64,000 nt of DNA from an uncultured Prevotellaceae bacterium. Its GTDB lineage: Bacteria; Bacteroidota; Bacteroidia; Bacteroidales; Bacteroidaceae. Location: assembly GCA_902790625.1 (NCBI GenBank), contig CADASP010000020.1:1-64000 (forward strand), given 5' to 3'. The notes under the pieces are model-generated. The model did not search any database and had not been told where the DNA came from. It was given only the letters and a program-made list of their open reading frames with translations. Within the stretch, counting starts at the first letter, position 1, and every line of letters starts with the position of its first letter. Below, in pieces: positions 1 to 8,571 of this stretch. The position numbers and the translations under genes were made by a program.

Positions 1-193
1 CCCAAAAACAATGCGCAGCCGTTCCCCTCCCCTCAAGGGGAGGGGTAGGGGTGGGGTCTCTAACATCCTGCGAGTGAATGATATACAGACCCCACCCCTA
101 GCCCCTCCCCTTGAGGGGAGGGGAGCTGCTGCGCCGACTTTCGCGACAATAATGGTTTTCGGAGTGGACTCATACATGCGGATAATCATTTAA
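1..193. repeat. GC-rich composite inverted-repeat element, copy 1
   Basis: Two arms rich in CCCCTCCCC/GGGGAGGGG flank an AT-richer centre (about 60-90), so the stretch is itself an imperfect inverted repeat. Positions 1-176 are nearly the reverse complement of 21786-22003, including the outer non-GC flanks; that copy differs mainly by a roughly 45-nt replacement in one arm. A shorter relative lies inside a gene at 62578-62745. The short open frame across it is repeat-derived and I do not call it a gene. Between 194 and 385 I see only the hairpin at 261-304. Confidence 0.85.
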
Positions 194-260
194 AACAATG
201 TGCTGACGCCCTCCTCTGGACAGCGCGTTGCCGTTTAGAAAAATCCCAGGCCGTGGGACA

Positions 261-304
261 AAAATTTGGCGTTGACTTTTTTCGAAAAGTCAACGCCAAA
301 TTTT
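261..304. repeat. Perfect 20-bp hairpin with TTCG loop
   Basis: Arms 261-280 and 285-304 are exact complements around a TTCG tetraloop; the core word is TTGGCGTTGAC. The same word forms hairpins at 10665-10710 and, imperfectly, near 61461-61492. It lies 82 bp beyond the stop of the minus-strand gene ending at 386, so it could end that transcript, but no clear T-run follows on either strand. Confidence 0.75.
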
Positions 305-385
305 CGTAGGGAGCACTCCTGTTTTTTCCCACCCTTTTCGCATGCTTCTATCCGCATGCAGGCCGATGGGCAATCCGTTCATATT

Positions 386-1642
386 CTATCTGCGGCGGCC
401 ACCACCGAAGTTTCCGCTGCTATTGCTGCTGCCACCGCTGCTACGCGAGCCTCCGCTGAAGGAGCCGCTGCTGCGGGCGGGGGTGTTGCCACTGCTCTGG
501 CGCACGGCGGGAGCACTCTGGCGCACGGCTGGTGTGCTCTGACGCACGGCGGGAGCGTTCTGACGCACGGCGGGTGTGCTCTGGCGCACGGCTGGTGTGC
601 TCTGGCGCACGGCGGGAGTGCTCTGACGCACGGCGGGTGTGCTCTGACGCACGGCTGGTGAGCCTTGGCGCACGGCTGGTGTGTTCTCGCGTACGCTTCC
701 TGCAGGGCTGCCTACTGAACGGTTGCCTCCGAAGCTGCCGCCGATGCGACTGCCGCCCGATGAGCCTACCGAGCTGTTGGAGCCTTGGTTGGAGCGGGTG
801 TCCATCATCGTGCCGGAGCCACTGGGGCGTGAGCCGCCGAAGTTGCCCGAGCCGTTGCTGAACTGCGAGCCGCCACCGGGCTGCAGGTCGCTGCGTACGC
901 CAGCGTTGCCGTTGTCAGGTCTGCCGTTTCCGTTTCTGCCGAGTCCGGCGTTGCCGTTGTTGCGGTTGTCGCCGCCATTGCGCCCACTGCCAAAGCCTCC
1001 GTTGGAGTTCGAGCCGCCTCCAGGCTGCATGTCACCATTGCGGTTGTTGCCCAGGTCGTAGCCTCTGTCGTGGTTGGTCGATCTGCGTGGGCCTCCAGGC
1101 TGGTCGCGATAGTCGCCGCGGTCCCATCCGTTGCGCATGCCCCAGTGCTGGTCGCGTGGGCGGCCTTCAGGGCGATAGTGGTTGCGGCGCCCCTCGTAGA
1201 AGCTGCGCCCGTTGTTCATGCGCCAGCTGTGGCCTCCACGATAAGTGGCGTAGAAGTGGGGGCGCCCAAAGTAGTAGTAGTCGCGGTGCGGGTAGCGGGC
1301 GTAGATGCTGAAGTGCCAGTAGCCAGCGTCGAAGATGAGCGGGCGGTAGAAATAGGTGGCGGCACGGAACATATCCCACTGCCATGAGAACAGGATATAG
1401 CTGAGGTCGAGGTTGCGGCGCTCCCAGTAGGGGCCGAAAACATCATACTGGCTGGTGACACCCATCAGATAGTCGAGGTTGATCTCATAGGCAGCCTCGT
1501 ATTGCACGTCCGAGAGGTTCAGCTCGTAGGCCATCTTGTCGGTGAGGAAAAGGGCCTCGCGGCGTGCCTGCTCATAGGACATGGCGCTTGCGCTTGCTGC
1601 TATCGTCAGCAGGGCAATCAGGGTAAACATCATCTTCTTCAT
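386..1642 (-). CDS. Secreted repeat-rich protein of unknown function
   Basis: I chose the start at 1642 (MKKMMFTL), which gives a clean signal peptide ending ASASA; an in-frame ATG at 1696 would only add a non-hydrophobic leader. The mature N-terminal part, about 130 residues, is rich in Tyr, Trp and Arg. After it comes a long low-complexity region rich in Gly, Asn, Ser and Arg. Near the C-terminus are nine tandem 7-residue units of the form STPAVRQ, then a Gly/Ser tail ending GGGRRR. The high basic and glycine content suggests an exported, disordered protein that binds a polyanion or the envelope, but that is inference. No catalytic motif is visible. It has its own promoter and is separated from the upstream polysaccharide genes by a strong hairpin. 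Confidence 0.75.
   Translation of the reverse strand: MKKMMFTLIALLTIAASASAMSYEQARREALFLTDKMAYELNLSDVQYEAAYEINLDYLMGVTSQYDVFGPYWERRNLDLSYILFSWQWDMFRAATYFYRPLIFDAGYWHFSIYARYPHRDYYYFGRPHFYATYRGGHSWRMNNGRSFYEGRRNHYRPEGRPRDQHWGMRNGWDRGDYRDQPGGPRRSTNHDRGYDLGNNRNGDMQPGGGSNSNGGFGSGRNGGDNRNNGNAGLGRNGNGRPDNGNAGVRSDLQPGGGSQFSNGSGNFGGSRPSGSGTMMDTRSNQGSNSSVGSSGGSRIGGSFGGNRSVGSPAGSVRENTPAVRQGSPAVRQSTPAVRQSTPAVRQSTPAVRQSTPAVRQNAPAVRQSTPAVRQSAPAVRQSSGNTPARSSGSFSGGSRSSGGSSNSSGNFGGGRRR
497..685 (-). repeat. Nine tandem 21-bp units encoding PAVRQ repeats
   Basis: Each unit encodes seven residues ending PAVRQ, with only the first two positions varying (NT, GS, ST, NA, SA). The near-identity of the units implies recent expansion or homogenisation, so copy number may differ between strains. 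Confidence 0.9.
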
Positions 1643-1692
1643 AGTCGTATGCATTTTAAAAGGGTTATACATGTCGTTTTCTTTTTTCTGCT

Positions 1693-1725
1693 GCAAAATA
1701 ACAACATTTTCCTGACCCCCGCAAA
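1693..1725 (-). promoter_or_regulatory. Putative Bacteroidetes-type promoter
   Basis: Read on the minus strand, TTTG (1722-1725) is followed after 20 nt by TTATTTTGC (1693-1701), one mismatch from TAnnTTTGC. It lies 50 bp upstream of the chosen start at 1642. Confidence 0.55.
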
Positions 1726-1761
1726 GGATTTTCCCTAAAGTGGTGGGGGGAAAACCCTATA

Positions 1762-1814
1762 GTTAAGCGTTGGGGGCTTTAGTTTTGCACAAACTAAAGC
1801 CCCCAACGCTTAAC
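1762..1814. terminator. 24-bp perfect hairpin, likely terminator
   Basis: Arms 1762-1785 and 1791-1814 are perfectly complementary around a 5-nt loop. It sits 32 bp past the stop of the CapD-like gene and before the promoter of the next minus-strand gene. That fits termination of the polysaccharide transcript. Confidence 0.75.
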
Positions 1815-1845
1815 GCTCAACAGAAAGACGCTCAACGTAACGCTC

Positions 1846-3765
1846 TTAGCTGTCGAGCTGGCTGTAGATGGAGTTGTTGCTCTTGTATTCGGGCACGATT
1901 TGCTTCATCTTGCCCACGGTCTTCATGTCGTCAAATTGCTTGGCAACCTGCGCCAAGTCGTCGATTTCCCGGCACACCTCGTCGTAGTCGTACTCGCGCA
2001 CCTGTGCGATGCGTATCTTCTTGTGGAACGACGGCATGGTGGTCTCCTCCTCGTTGAGCACCTCTTCGTAGAGCTTCTCGCCTGGACGCAGTCCGGTGAA
2101 CTTTATCTCCACGTTCTTGGCACCGCTGAGCATGATCATGCGCTTGGCCAAGTCGGCAATCTTCACAGGCTGGCCCATGTCGAACACGAAGATCTCGCCG
2201 CCGTGGCCCTTGGTGCCTGCTTCGAGCACCAGCTTGCATGCTTCGGGGATGAGCATGAAGAAGCGGATGATGTTGGGGTCGGTGACAGTGATGGGGCCTC
2301 CGCGCTTGATTTGTTCCTTGAAGAGGGGGATGACACTTCCGTTGCTGCCCAGCACGTTACCGAATCGGGTGGTGACAAACTGCGTCTGTCCTTTCAGCTT
2401 GCCGTCCTTGATGGCCTTGTCGAGGCTCTGCACGTAGATTTCGCAGATGCGCTTCGAGCAGCCCATCACGTTGGTGGGGTTCACAGCCTTGTCGGTGCTG
2501 ATCATCACGAATTTCTTCACGCCATATTTCACGGCCAGGTCGGCGATGACGCGCGTTCCTAATATGTTATTGCGCACGCTCTCCGATGGGTTGTCTTCCA
2601 TCATGGGCACGTGCTTGTAGGCTGCTGCATGGAACACGTAGGCCGGCTTATAGGTGCTGAAGAGCGTCTCCATGTGTTTCTGTTCGCAGATGCTGGCCAC
2701 AATGGTGTGGGCCTTGATGTCGGGCCACTCGTTGTGCATCATCAGGCGAATGTCGTGCTGCGGCGTCTCGGCTTGGTCGACGAGCACCAGTTCGCGTGGC
2801 TCATAGACGGCTATCTGGCGCACCATCTCGCTGCCGATGCTGCCAGCCGAGCCGGTAATCATGATGCACTGGCCGCGCAGCTGCTCGCCCACCGACTTCA
2901 AGTCAACCTGTATCTCGTCGCGTGGCAGCAGGTCTTCAATGCTGATTTCCTTCAGTTGGGGCGTTTCGGTGGGCAGGGTGCCGTCGGGATTCAGTTCTTT
3001 GGCTTCTTGCGTCATGAAGATGCTGATGCCAGCCTTTATCACTTGGTCTTGTAACTTCTGGTTGTTGCGGAAATCGGCAAGCCGGAAGGGCGAAACGATG
3101 AGTGCTTCAATCTTCATCTCTTTCATCCGTTCCACCAGGTTGTCGTCCACCATATACACTTTGCAGCCCAAGAGGTAGTGGCCCACCAGCTCTTTCTCAA
3201 TGGTGGCGAAGCCTTTCAGCTGGAAGTGTCCGGGCTTCTCGGTGCGTATGTGCTTGGCCAGGGCTATGCCGTCGCTTTTCACGCCGAAGATGAAGGTCCG
3301 CTTGGTGCGCTTCGAGGCGAAGGCGACTTCGTAGAAGGTCTTCACCATGATGCGCAGAATCCACAGCAGCACCGTTCCCATGGCAAATGCTGCCACAATC
3401 TGCGCTGACGAGATGATAGAGAACACCCGCACATGGCCGTCGAGTGGGATGTGTGTGAGGAGTGCCAAGGCAGAGCCAAGAATCATGGCATAGCCCACGC
3501 GTGAGAGGTCGACGAACGACGAGTAGCGCAGAATACCGCTGTAGGTGCGGAAGAGTCGGAACCCTATGTTGTAGAAAACCATGTAGATGGCGATGGAGAG
3601 CATCAGCAACTCCATGCCTCGCAAGGTGCGCGCAGAATGGTTGAACAGCAGGTAAACGAAAAGGTACGTAAAGATGACAATCGCGTTGTCGATGAGCAGA
3701 ATGCACCAATAGGGCAGAGTGTTCCGGTTAAAGTACCAATTGGCTATCTTGTCGAAGAAATTCAT
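1846..3765 (-). CDS. CapD/WbpM-type nucleotide-sugar 4,6-dehydratase
   Basis: This is a 639-residue membrane nucleotide-sugar dehydratase of the CapD/WbpM/FlaA1 group, which usually converts UDP-GlcNAc to a 4-keto-6-deoxy sugar for surface glycans. Residues 1-150 hold about four membrane segments. A CoA-binding-like region follows. Residues about 300-600 form an extended SDR domain with the dinucleotide loop TGSAGSIGSE. The active-site stretch reads NVMGCSKR, with Met where most SDRs have Tyr, as is known for WbpM-type enzymes. Length is typical for the family. It is the last of three polysaccharide genes on the minus strand and also has its own promoter. The exact UDP-sugar cannot be told from sequence. 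Confidence 0.93.
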   Translation of the reverse strand: MNFFDKIANWYFNRNTLPYWCILLIDNAIVIFTYLFVYLLFNHSARTLRGMELLMLSIAIYMVFYNIGFRLFRTYSGILRYSSFVDLSRVGYAMILGSALALLTHIPLDGHVRVFSIISSAQIVAAFAMGTVLLWILRIMVKTFYEVAFASKRTKRTFIFGVKSDGIALAKHIRTEKPGHFQLKGFATIEKELVGHYLLGCKVYMVDDNLVERMKEMKIEALIVSPFRLADFRNNQKLQDQVIKAGISIFMTQEAKELNPDGTLPTETPQLKEISIEDLLPRDEIQVDLKSVGEQLRGQCIMITGSAGSIGSEMVRQIAVYEPRELVLVDQAETPQHDIRLMMHNEWPDIKAHTIVASICEQKHMETLFSTYKPAYVFHAAAYKHVPMMEDNPSESVRNNILGTRVIADLAVKYGVKKFVMISTDKAVNPTNVMGCSKRICEIYVQSLDKAIKDGKLKGQTQFVTTRFGNVLGSNGSVIPLFKEQIKRGGPITVTDPNIIRFFMLIPEACKLVLEAGTKGHGGEIFVFDMGQPVKIADLAKRMIMLSGAKNVEIKFTGLRPGEKLYEEVLNEEETTMPSFHKKIRIAQVREYDYDEVCREIDDLAQVAKQFDDMKTVGKMKQIVPEYKSNNSIYSQLDS

Positions 3766-3786
3766 ATAAAATTCTATATTTGGGCT

Positions 3787-3816
3787 GCAAAGTTATGAAA
3801 AAATACATAAATCTTG
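3787..3816 (-). promoter_or_regulatory. Promoter of the CapD-like gene
   Basis: Minus-strand TAACTTTGC at 3787-3795 matches TAnnTTTGC, with a TTG-like -33 element near 3813-3816. It is 22 bp upstream of the start at 3765. Confidence 0.65.
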
Positions 3817-3875
3817 CAATTTAGATGTAAAAAAAAGGGGAAAATGCGCAAATTAATGATTTATCTTAACGCGTG

Positions 3876-4505
3876 TCAGAATTTTTTTCCAAAAGCGATG
3901 TTGAGGAAAGTCTTGACGATGATTTTCAGGTCGAACCACCACGAGCGGTGTTCCAGGTAGTAGAGGTCCAATTCCAAGCGGCGCAGCATCTTCTCCATGG
4001 TGTCGGTGTAGCCGTTGTAGAGTGTGGCGTAGGAGGTGACGCCGGGGCGTATCTGATAGAGATACTTATAGCGGGGGTCGCGCTCCATGATTTGGTCGAT
4101 GAAGAACTGGCGCTCGGGGCGTGGGCCGATGAACGCCATGTCGCCCTTGAGCACGTTCCACAGCTGGGGCAGCTCGTCGAGGTGATGGTCGCGCAGGAAT
4201 CGGCCAATCTTCGTCATGCGGGTGTCCTTCTCGTGCTGGTAGAGTGCGGGGCCGTTCTTCTCGGCGTCCAAGCACATGCTGCGAAACTTGTAGATGGTGA
4301 AGGGTCGCCCGAATCGGCCAATGCGCTCCTGCTTGAAGATGGCGGGGCCTCCGTCTTCGCGCTTCACCAGGAAATAGCAGACCAGGATGAGCGGCGAAAA
4401 GATGATGAGGCAGATGAAGGCGATAAAGAAATCGATCAAGCGCTTGATGTTGCGCTCAAATTCGTTCATTCCGTCGAGTATGTAGCCGTTTTCGAGTTTT
4501 GTCAT
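3876..4505 (-). CDS. Initiating sugar-phosphate transferase (PglC/WcaJ-type)
   Basis: This 209-residue protein fits the small bacterial sugar-transferase family, which moves a sugar phosphate from a nucleotide sugar to undecaprenyl phosphate and so starts glycan assembly on the inner membrane. One hydrophobic segment at about residues 24-47 is the expected re-entrant membrane helix. After it come the hallmark stretches KFRSM, LDELPQLWNVLKGDM and FIGPRPE, and the C-terminal RPGVTSYATLY. The length is that of the minimal PglC-like form without the extra N-terminal domain. It lies between the GT2 and the dehydratase, consistent with one polysaccharide pathway. Confidence 0.93.
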   Translation of the reverse strand: MTKLENGYILDGMNEFERNIKRLIDFFIAFICLIIFSPLILVCYFLVKREDGGPAIFKQERIGRFGRPFTIYKFRSMCLDAEKNGPALYQHEKDTRMTKIGRFLRDHHLDELPQLWNVLKGDMAFIGPRPERQFFIDQIMERDPRYKYLYQIRPGVTSYATLYNGYTDTMEKMLRRLELDLYYLEHRSWWFDLKIIVKTFLNIAFGKKF

Positions 4506-4575
4506 AGGTTTCTTCGAATGTTACAATATCTTAACGGAGAAACGGGGCGTTTATTATGCGAGATTTCATTTTTAT

Positions 4576-4584
4576 GCAAAAATA
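4576..4584 (-). promoter_or_regulatory. Possible -7 element before the sugar transferase
   Basis: Minus-strand TATTTTTGC matches TAnnTTTGC 71 bp upstream of the sugar transferase start. I see no convincing -33 box. The rest of the 139-bp gap holds only weak hairpins. Confidence 0.4.
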
Positions 4585-4644
4585 AGGCAGGAAGGCGTCT
4601 CGTGGCCTTTCTGCTAAGGGCTGTGCCGAAAGGGGATGGCACGC

Positions 4645-5406
4645 CTAATTACGGATGAAAATGGAGGAAAGCAACTTGATGGGATATTTCAGACTGATGA
4701 GGAGGCGGTTGGTGGCGATGTGGTTCTTCTTGCAGGCCAAGAGGTTCTCCTTCGCGCCCAGGAAGCGGCTCTTCCAGTTGCGGGTGCTGGCACCGCCCAA
4801 GCGCATGGTGACGAAGTCGATGTGCAGGTACTTCATGGGCACGCGGTGCTTCAGAGTTAGGCGGGCGATGAGTTCGTAGTCGGCCGAGATGCGCAGCGAA
4901 GCATCGTAGAGGCCATATTGCTGGAACAGCCGTCGGCGCACATAGAGCGAGGGGTGGGGTGGGAGGAAGCCCAAGCGGATGAGCCAGGGGCGGAAGATAC
5001 GCCCGCTGTAGTAGCGCACGCAGCGCTGCAGGTTGTCGGCTTTCACAAAGTGAACGTCGCCATAGATGGCGCCGATGTCTTCGGGAAACTGCTCCACCAT
5101 CCGCTCTATCACGGTGTCGTCGGTCAGGTAGTCGTCGCTGTTGAGGATGCCCACCACGTCGCCCGTCGCCATCAGCACGCCCTTGTTCATGGCGTCGTAG
5201 ATGCCGTTGTCTTTCTCCGACACCCATTTCATACGCCCTTCAAAACGAGGCTCATACTGGCGTATGATGTCGGGTGTGCCATCGTGCGACAAGCCGTCTA
5301 CAACGATATATTCAATATCTTTGTAGGTCTGCCTGAGCACCGATGCCATGGCATCGGCAATGGTTGTGGCGCTGTTGCAGGCTACCGTGATGATGGAAAC
5401 TTTCAT
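4645..5406 (-). CDS. Family 2 glycosyltransferase
   Basis: This 253-residue protein has a GT-A fold of the GT2 family. It begins VSIITVACNSATTI, continues with SVLRQTYKDIEYIVVDGLS, and has NSDDYL at about residues 90-95 as the metal-binding DxD-like motif. No membrane segment is visible, so it should be cytoplasmic or peripheral. It most resembles WcaA/colanic-acid-type transferases that add a residue to a lipid-linked glycan. It is the first of the three polysaccharide genes. Donor and acceptor cannot be assigned. Confidence 0.92.
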   Translation of the reverse strand: MKVSIITVACNSATTIADAMASVLRQTYKDIEYIVVDGLSHDGTPDIIRQYEPRFEGRMKWVSEKDNGIYDAMNKGVLMATGDVVGILNSDDYLTDDTVIERMVEQFPEDIGAIYGDVHFVKADNLQRCVRYYSGRIFRPWLIRLGFLPPHPSLYVRRRLFQQYGLYDASLRISADYELIARLTLKHRVPMKYLHIDFVTMRLGGASTRNWKSRFLGAKENLLACKKNHIATNRLLISLKYPIKLLSSIFIRN

Positions 5407-5425
5407 GCCTGTTTTGAAATCGGCT

Positions 5426-5434
5426 GCAAAGGTA
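5426..5434 (-). promoter_or_regulatory. Promoter -7 element of the GT2 gene
   Basis: Minus-strand TACCTTTGC is a full match to TAnnTTTGC, 20 bp from the start codon at 5406. The -33 position carries TTTC rather than TTTG. Confidence 0.65.
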
Positions 5435-5499
5435 CGAATTAAAAATGAAAGAAGGAAAGAAAGACACGTCGTTTTTTCGGACGATGCTTTTTTCCTGCC

Positions 5500-6150
5500 T
5501 TATTCCAACTTTGAGCCGTCGAGCAGCTTGGGGCAAAGGTGGCTGATGTCGCAGCGGTCGCAGTGGGGTGCACGCGAGGTGCACACGTAGCGGCCATGCA
5601 GCAGCAGCCAGTGGTGGGCGCGGGGCACATCGTCCTTGGGGATGTGCTTCATCAGCGTCTGCTCCACCTTCAGCGGCGTGTTGGCCGAGCGGGGCACCAG
5701 CCCTAAGCGGTGCGACACGCGGTATACGTGGGTGTCGACGGCCATGGCCGTCTGTCCAAAGGCCACGGCTTGCATCACGTTGGCGGTCTTGCGCCCCACG
5801 CCGGGCAGCTTCAGCAGCGCGTCCATGTCGGCAGGCACCTCGCCGTCGTGGCGCTCCACCAGCATGCGCGCAAGCTCCACTAAGTGGCGTGCCTTGGCGT
5901 TGGGGTAGCTCACGCTGCTGATGTATTCCAGCACCTCGTCGGCCTCGGCTTCGGCCATGCGCTTCGCGTCGGGATAGCAGCTGAAGAGGGCTGGCGTCAC
6001 CATGTTCACGCGTTTGTCGGTGCACTGCGCGCTCAGCACCACCGACACCAGCAGCTGGAACACGCTGCCAAACTGCAGCTCGGTATCGGCTTGGGGCATG
6101 GTCTGCCGAAAGTAGTCCAGCACCATGCGGTATCTCTCTTCTCGTTTCAT
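5500..6150 (-). CDS. nth: Endonuclease III
   Basis: DNA glycosylase/AP lyase that removes oxidised pyrimidines in base-excision repair. The 216-residue protein has the helix-hairpin-helix LPGVGRKTAN with catalytic Lys121, the catalytic Asp139 in AVDTHVYRV, and the C-terminal iron-sulfur loop Cys190-x6-Cys197-x2-Cys200-x5-Cys206, all at the spacing of the E. coli enzyme. It starts 9 bp after the stop of tex, so the two are probably cotranscribed. Confidence 0.97.
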   Translation of the reverse strand: MKREERYRMVLDYFRQTMPQADTELQFGSVFQLLVSVVLSAQCTDKRVNMVTPALFSCYPDAKRMAEAEADEVLEYISSVSYPNAKARHLVELARMLVERHDGEVPADMDALLKLPGVGRKTANVMQAVAFGQTAMAVDTHVYRVSHRLGLVPRSANTPLKVEQTLMKHIPKDDVPRAHHWLLLHGRYVCTSRAPHCDRCDISHLCPKLLDGSKLE

Positions 6151-6159
6151 CCTGCTTCT

Positions 6160-8319
6160 CTATACCTGCTTTATTGACAGCGAAATACGGTTTCTGCGAT
6201 GATCTACTTCTATAACCTTCACGCTCACGTGCTGGTGCAGCTTCACCACGTCAGTGGGATGGGCGATGCGGCGGTTGGCCATCTGCGAAATGTGCACCAG
6301 CCCGTCTTGATGCACGCCGATGTCGACGAAGGCGCCAAAGTTGGTGATGTTGGTCACGATGCCAGGCAGCACCATGCCCACCTCCAAGTCGTCGATTGAC
6401 TGCACGCGGCTGTCGAACTCAAATTCCTCGATATGCTCTCGCGGGTCGCGGCCGGGCTTCTCCAGCTCGTGCATGATGTCGGTCAGCGTGGGCAGACCCA
6501 CGTCTTTCGTCTTATACATATTAATATCTACGCGCGCGCGAAGTTCCTTTTGCTCTATCAGGTCCTTCACGGTGCATCCTTGGTCGTGTGCCATCTGCTC
6601 TACGATGGCATAGCTCTCTGGGTGCACGGCGCTGTTGTCGAGCGGGTTCTTGGCCCCGTGTATGCGCAGGAATCCGGCACACTGCTGGAAGGCGGCTGGC
6701 CCCAGCCGAGGCACCTTCTTCAGTTGGGCACGCGAGGCGAAGGGCCCGTTCTCGCGGCGGTAGTCTACGATGTTCTTGGCCAGTGTGGGTCCCAGTCCAC
6801 TCACGTATTGCAGCAGGTGGCTGCTGGCGGTGTTCAGGTCGACGCCCACTTGGTTCACGCAGCTCTCCACCGTTTGGTCCAGCTGTCGTTTCAGCTTGGC
6901 CTGGTCCACGTCGTGCTGGTATTGTCCCACGCCGATGCTCTTCGGGTCAATCTTCACCAGCTCGGCCAGCGGGTCCATCAGTCGGCGGGCGATGCTCACG
7001 GCGCCACGCACAGTGACATCCTCGTCGGGGAATTCGTCGCGGGCGACTTTTGAGGCGGAATAGACCGAGGCCCCGTCTTCGCTGACGACGAAGACGGGGA
7101 TGGTAGGTTTAGTAGGTGGAGTAGGTGTGGTGGGGATGATGTCTTCGATGAAGGCGCGGGTTTCGCGGCTGGCGGTGCCGTTGCCGATGGCGATGGCCTC
7201 GATGTGGTAGTCGCTGAGCATCTGCTGCACGTGCACCATGGCTTGCATGCGGCGGTTCACGGGCGGGTGGGGGAAGATGGCCTCATGGTGCAGCAGGTTG
7301 CCTTGAGCGTCGAGGCACACCACCTTGCAGCCCGTGCGGAAGCCAGGGTCGATGCCCATCACGCGCTTCTGTCCCAGCGGAGCGCCCAGTAGCAGCTGGC
7401 GCAGGTTTTCGGCGAAGACGCTGATGGCCTCATCGTCGGCTTTCTCCTTGCTCAGGTTGTTGAACTCCGTCTCTATCGATGGTTTCAGCAGCCGCTTGTA
7501 GCAGTCTTCGGCCGCCTCGGCCACCAGTCGTCCGCAGGCGTTGTTGCTGCGCACCCATTGGCGTTGCAGACGGTCGATGCACTCCTGGTCGTCGATGGGG
7601 TCGATGCTCAGTCGCAGGATGCCCTCGGCCTCGCCCCGGCGCATGGCCAGCAGTCGGTGTCCCTGACAGCGGCGCAGTGGCTCGCTCCAATCGAAATAGT
7701 CGCTGTATTTTGCCGCCTCGTCGCTGTCGGCCTTGGCCTTCACCACCTTCGAAGTGATGATGGCGGTGCGTCGGTAGCTGCCGCGCAGCTGTTGTCGCGA
7801 GCGCTCGTCCTCGCTGATGGTCTCGGCAATGATGTCTTGGGCACCCTTCAGGGCGGTGGCGACGTCGGAAACGTCGCCTACGAGGAAGGGCCGTGCGGCG
7901 CGCTCCACATCGGCCTCGCGCTGCAGCAAGATGAGCTGTGCCAGTGGCTCCAGCCCTTGCTCGCGAGCTATCTGAGCGCGTGTGCGTCGGCGCGGCTTAT
8001 AAGGCAGGTAGATGTCCTCCAGCTCGGTGGCGTCCCAGCAGTTGTCGATGCGCTGCTGTAGTTCGGGCGTCATCTTCTGCAGGTCGGTGATGGTCTTCAC
8101 CACTGTTTCCTTTCGTTTGGCAATCTCTTTCAGCCGCTCGTATTCGTCGTTGATGGCGGCAATCTGCACTTCGTCGAGTGCGCCCGTGCGCTCCTTGCGA
8201 TAGCGCGAGATGAAGGGGATGGTGCAGCCCTCGTCGAGCAGCGACAACGTGTTGCCCACCACCTCCACGCCGAGGTTCATGGCCTGGGCAATGAGTTTTG
8301 CAAAGATATTTTTTTCCAT
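6160..8319 (-). CDS. tex: Tex-family RNA-binding transcription accessory protein
   Basis: Tex is a conserved cytoplasmic nucleic-acid-binding protein linked to transcription. The frame is open to 8442, but the start at 8319 (MEKNIFAKL) is chosen because the promoter lies just upstream, at 8327-8358, inside the longer frame. That gives 719 residues. The order is Tex N-terminal domain, a YqgF/RuvC-like domain around VMGIDPGFRTGCKVV, helix-hairpin-helix segments (LQYVSGLGPTLAKNIVDYR), and a C-terminal S1 domain (GMVLPGIVTNITNFGAFVDI). It is followed closely by nth. Confidence 0.96.
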   Translation of the reverse strand: MEKNIFAKLIAQAMNLGVEVVGNTLSLLDEGCTIPFISRYRKERTGALDEVQIAAINDEYERLKEIAKRKETVVKTITDLQKMTPELQQRIDNCWDATELEDIYLPYKPRRRTRAQIAREQGLEPLAQLILLQREADVERAARPFLVGDVSDVATALKGAQDIIAETISEDERSRQQLRGSYRRTAIITSKVVKAKADSDEAAKYSDYFDWSEPLRRCQGHRLLAMRRGEAEGILRLSIDPIDDQECIDRLQRQWVRSNNACGRLVAEAAEDCYKRLLKPSIETEFNNLSKEKADDEAISVFAENLRQLLLGAPLGQKRVMGIDPGFRTGCKVVCLDAQGNLLHHEAIFPHPPVNRRMQAMVHVQQMLSDYHIEAIAIGNGTASRETRAFIEDIIPTTPTPPTKPTIPVFVVSEDGASVYSASKVARDEFPDEDVTVRGAVSIARRLMDPLAELVKIDPKSIGVGQYQHDVDQAKLKRQLDQTVESCVNQVGVDLNTASSHLLQYVSGLGPTLAKNIVDYRRENGPFASRAQLKKVPRLGPAAFQQCAGFLRIHGAKNPLDNSAVHPESYAIVEQMAHDQGCTVKDLIEQKELRARVDINMYKTKDVGLPTLTDIMHELEKPGRDPREHIEEFEFDSRVQSIDDLEVGMVLPGIVTNITNFGAFVDIGVHQDGLVHISQMANRRIAHPTDVVKLHQHVSVKVIEVDHRRNRISLSIKQV

Positions 8320-8326
8320 AGATGCT

Positions 8327-8358
8327 GCAAAGATACGAATAAGCGAGCGAAAAGCAAA
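8327..8358 (-). promoter_or_regulatory. Promoter of tex (promoter-cassette repeat)
   Basis: On the minus strand TTTG (8355-8358), a 19-nt spacer and TATCTTTGC (8327-8335) form a near-ideal promoter. The spacer and flanks match those before rnpB, the Rpn gene and the small lipoprotein gene, so this is one member of a dispersed promoter-bearing repeat. Confidence 0.85.
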
Positions 8359-8531
8359 AGAAAAACGCTTTTTTCTTTTCTTTTCCGAGTAACGAATTTT
8401 GCAGGGTCCAAAATGAAGTCCCGAATAACACCTCCTAAACAAATTTGTTATATGGAAGCGGAAGTACCTTCGGCGAAGTCAAAGGTAGGAAATAAATATG
8501 AATTATGAATGCCGATTTAGGATTATTTTTG

Positions 8532-8540
8532 TAATTTTGC
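8532..8540 (+). promoter_or_regulatory. Promoter -7 element of the ABC-F gene
   Basis: TAATTTTGC matches TAnnTTTGC and lies 31 bp before the GTG start at 8572. No clear TTTG is seen at -33. Confidence 0.6.
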
Positions 8541-8571
8541 AGCCTCAAATCAACAAAAACCGAAATAAAAA

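Noticed and set aside
497..685. Regular repeats resembling a CRISPR array
   Set aside because: The units are coding, contiguous and lack spacers.
8320..8442. N-terminal extension of tex to 8442
   Set aside because: The extension contains the promoter and lacks family similarity; the start at 8319 fits.
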